From the NCBI GenBank assembly GCA_029824495.1, contig JALGXY010000009.1, forward strand, positions 1 through 5,632: a DNA stretch of 5,632 bases, read 5' to 3'. Source of the DNA: Fimbriimonadia bacterium. GTDB lineage: Bacteria; Armatimonadota; Fimbriimonadia; Fimbriimonadales; Fimbriimonadaceae. Positions 5,129 to 5,632 of the stretch are shown one piece after another; position 1 is the stretch's first letter; each line of letters starts with the position of its first letter. A program made the translations under genes and the position numbers. The notes under the pieces were generated by a model. It was not told the origin of the DNA, ran no database searches, and worked only from the letters and a program-made list of their open reading frames with translations.

Positions 5129-5632
5129 ATGGAAGGCCGAAAGATTTCACGTCGAAATTTCATGGCAGGGACGGCCGCAGCAGGTGCTGCAATGGCAGCC
5201 CCAAAGATTTTTGCAAACGTTCAGGGCTCTGACACGATCAAGATCGGAATTGTCGGTTGTGGCGGTCGTGGAACGGGCGCCGTTGGCAACGCAGTAGCGT
5301 CGACCAAAGGCGTACAGCTCATCGCAATGGGCGACCTGTTTGAAGATCGCTTGAAGGGCTCTCAGAACACCCTGAAGGGCGCGATCAAAGACGCCTATCA
5401 AGTCGGCAATCGATCCTTCGTTGGCTTTGACAACTATAAGCACGTGATGGCCGAAGATATCGACTACGTCATCATTGCGACCCCTCCTGGAGTGCGCGCG
5501 CCGATTCTTGAAGAAGCGGTCGCCAACAACAAGCACGTCTTTATGGAGAAACCGGTCGCTACCGATGCACGCGGCATCCGACGCACCATCGCGGCTTCGA
5601 AAGAGTCTGAAGCGAAAGGCCTCAGCATTGTT
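5129..5632 (+). CDS. Tat-exported Gfo/Idh/MocA-family oxidoreductase (N-terminal 168 residues, cut by window edge)
   Basis: The frame is open from ATG 5129 to the right edge, so this is a 5' partial gene. Residues 7-12, SRRNFM, form a twin-arginine signal, followed by an Ala-rich hydrophobic stretch (13-24) and a likely cleavage site near residue 30. The Rossmann glycine loop GIVGCGGRG is at 40-48, VIIATPP at 114-120, and the family EKP motif, with its catalytic Lys, at 140-142 (FMEKPVATDA). Family knowledge: these enzymes use NAD(P) to oxidise or reduce sugars and similar polyols. Tat export of a cofactor-loaded, folded form is common in Planctomycetota and relatives. GAGG at 5112-5115 overlaps the upstream stop and lies 13 bases before the ATG, somewhat far. 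The 15-base gap suggests co-transcription with the SUMF1-like gene. The substrate cannot be told, and there is no evident link to the lasso operon. Confidence 0.92.
   Translation, partial: MEGRKISRRNFMAGTAAAGAAMAAPKIFANVQGSDTIKIGIVGCGGRGTGAVGNAVASTKGVQLIAMGDLFEDRLKGSQNTLKGAIKDAYQVGNRSFVGFDNYKHVMAEDIDYVIIATPPGVRAPILEEAVANNKHVFMEKPVATDARGIRRTIAASKESEAKGLSIV

Noticed and set aside
5147..5536. 129-residue minus-strand ORF near the right edge
   Set aside because: It is antisense to the Gfo/Idh/MocA gene, whose Tat signal, Rossmann loop and EKP motif are all in frame on the plus strand.

Overview
The window is bacterial DNA of moderately high GC, packed with genes in two divergent blocks. The right block (about 4330 to the right edge, plus strand) pairs an exported SUMF1/FGE-like protein with a Tat-exported Gfo/Idh/MocA oxidoreductase. 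This pairing, and the style of the oxidoreductase, recalls Planctomycetota or related PVC bacteria. That assignment is an inference from gene style only; no rRNA or other marker is present.

The left block (4362 down to the left edge, minus strand) is a lasso-peptide (RiPP) gene cluster of the HprK-kinase type. In transcription order it holds an ApbE-like FAD:protein FMN transferase (4362-3409), an asparagine-synthetase-like lasso cyclase (3409-1664), a previously unlisted 35-residue lasso precursor gene (1487-1380), an HprK-like kinase (1304-342), a PqqD-like RiPP recognition element (323-36), and the first 13 codons of a further gene that overlaps the PqqD stop in an ATGA and runs off the left edge. 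By position this last gene is probably the B2 leader peptidase.

The key discovery is the precursor, which is too short for ordinary ORF calling and is hidden under a longer ORF in another frame. Its leader has the textbook recognition motif YxxPxLxxLGSF, followed four residues after the Phe by the scissile region. The core ends in a Ser, the residue that HprK-like kinases of the paeninodin type phosphorylate. With canonical leader spacing the core is NTGPSTTNDGIIFNS, with a nine-residue N1-to-D9 macrolactam. An alternative seven-residue ring from the internal Gly to the same Asp is also possible.

Inferred workflow: the PqqD-like protein binds the leader, the B2 peptidase expected beyond the left edge cleaves it, the cyclase activates the ring Asp and closes the ring, and the kinase phosphorylates the C-terminal Ser. 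No transporter lies in the window. The ApbE gene is unusual here, but its stop overlaps the cyclase start (TAATG), so the two are probably co-translated. The only long non-coding stretch (1488-1663) carries direct repeats, an inverted repeat and a possible leader hairpin just upstream of the precursor. A short hairpin separates the precursor from the kinase.
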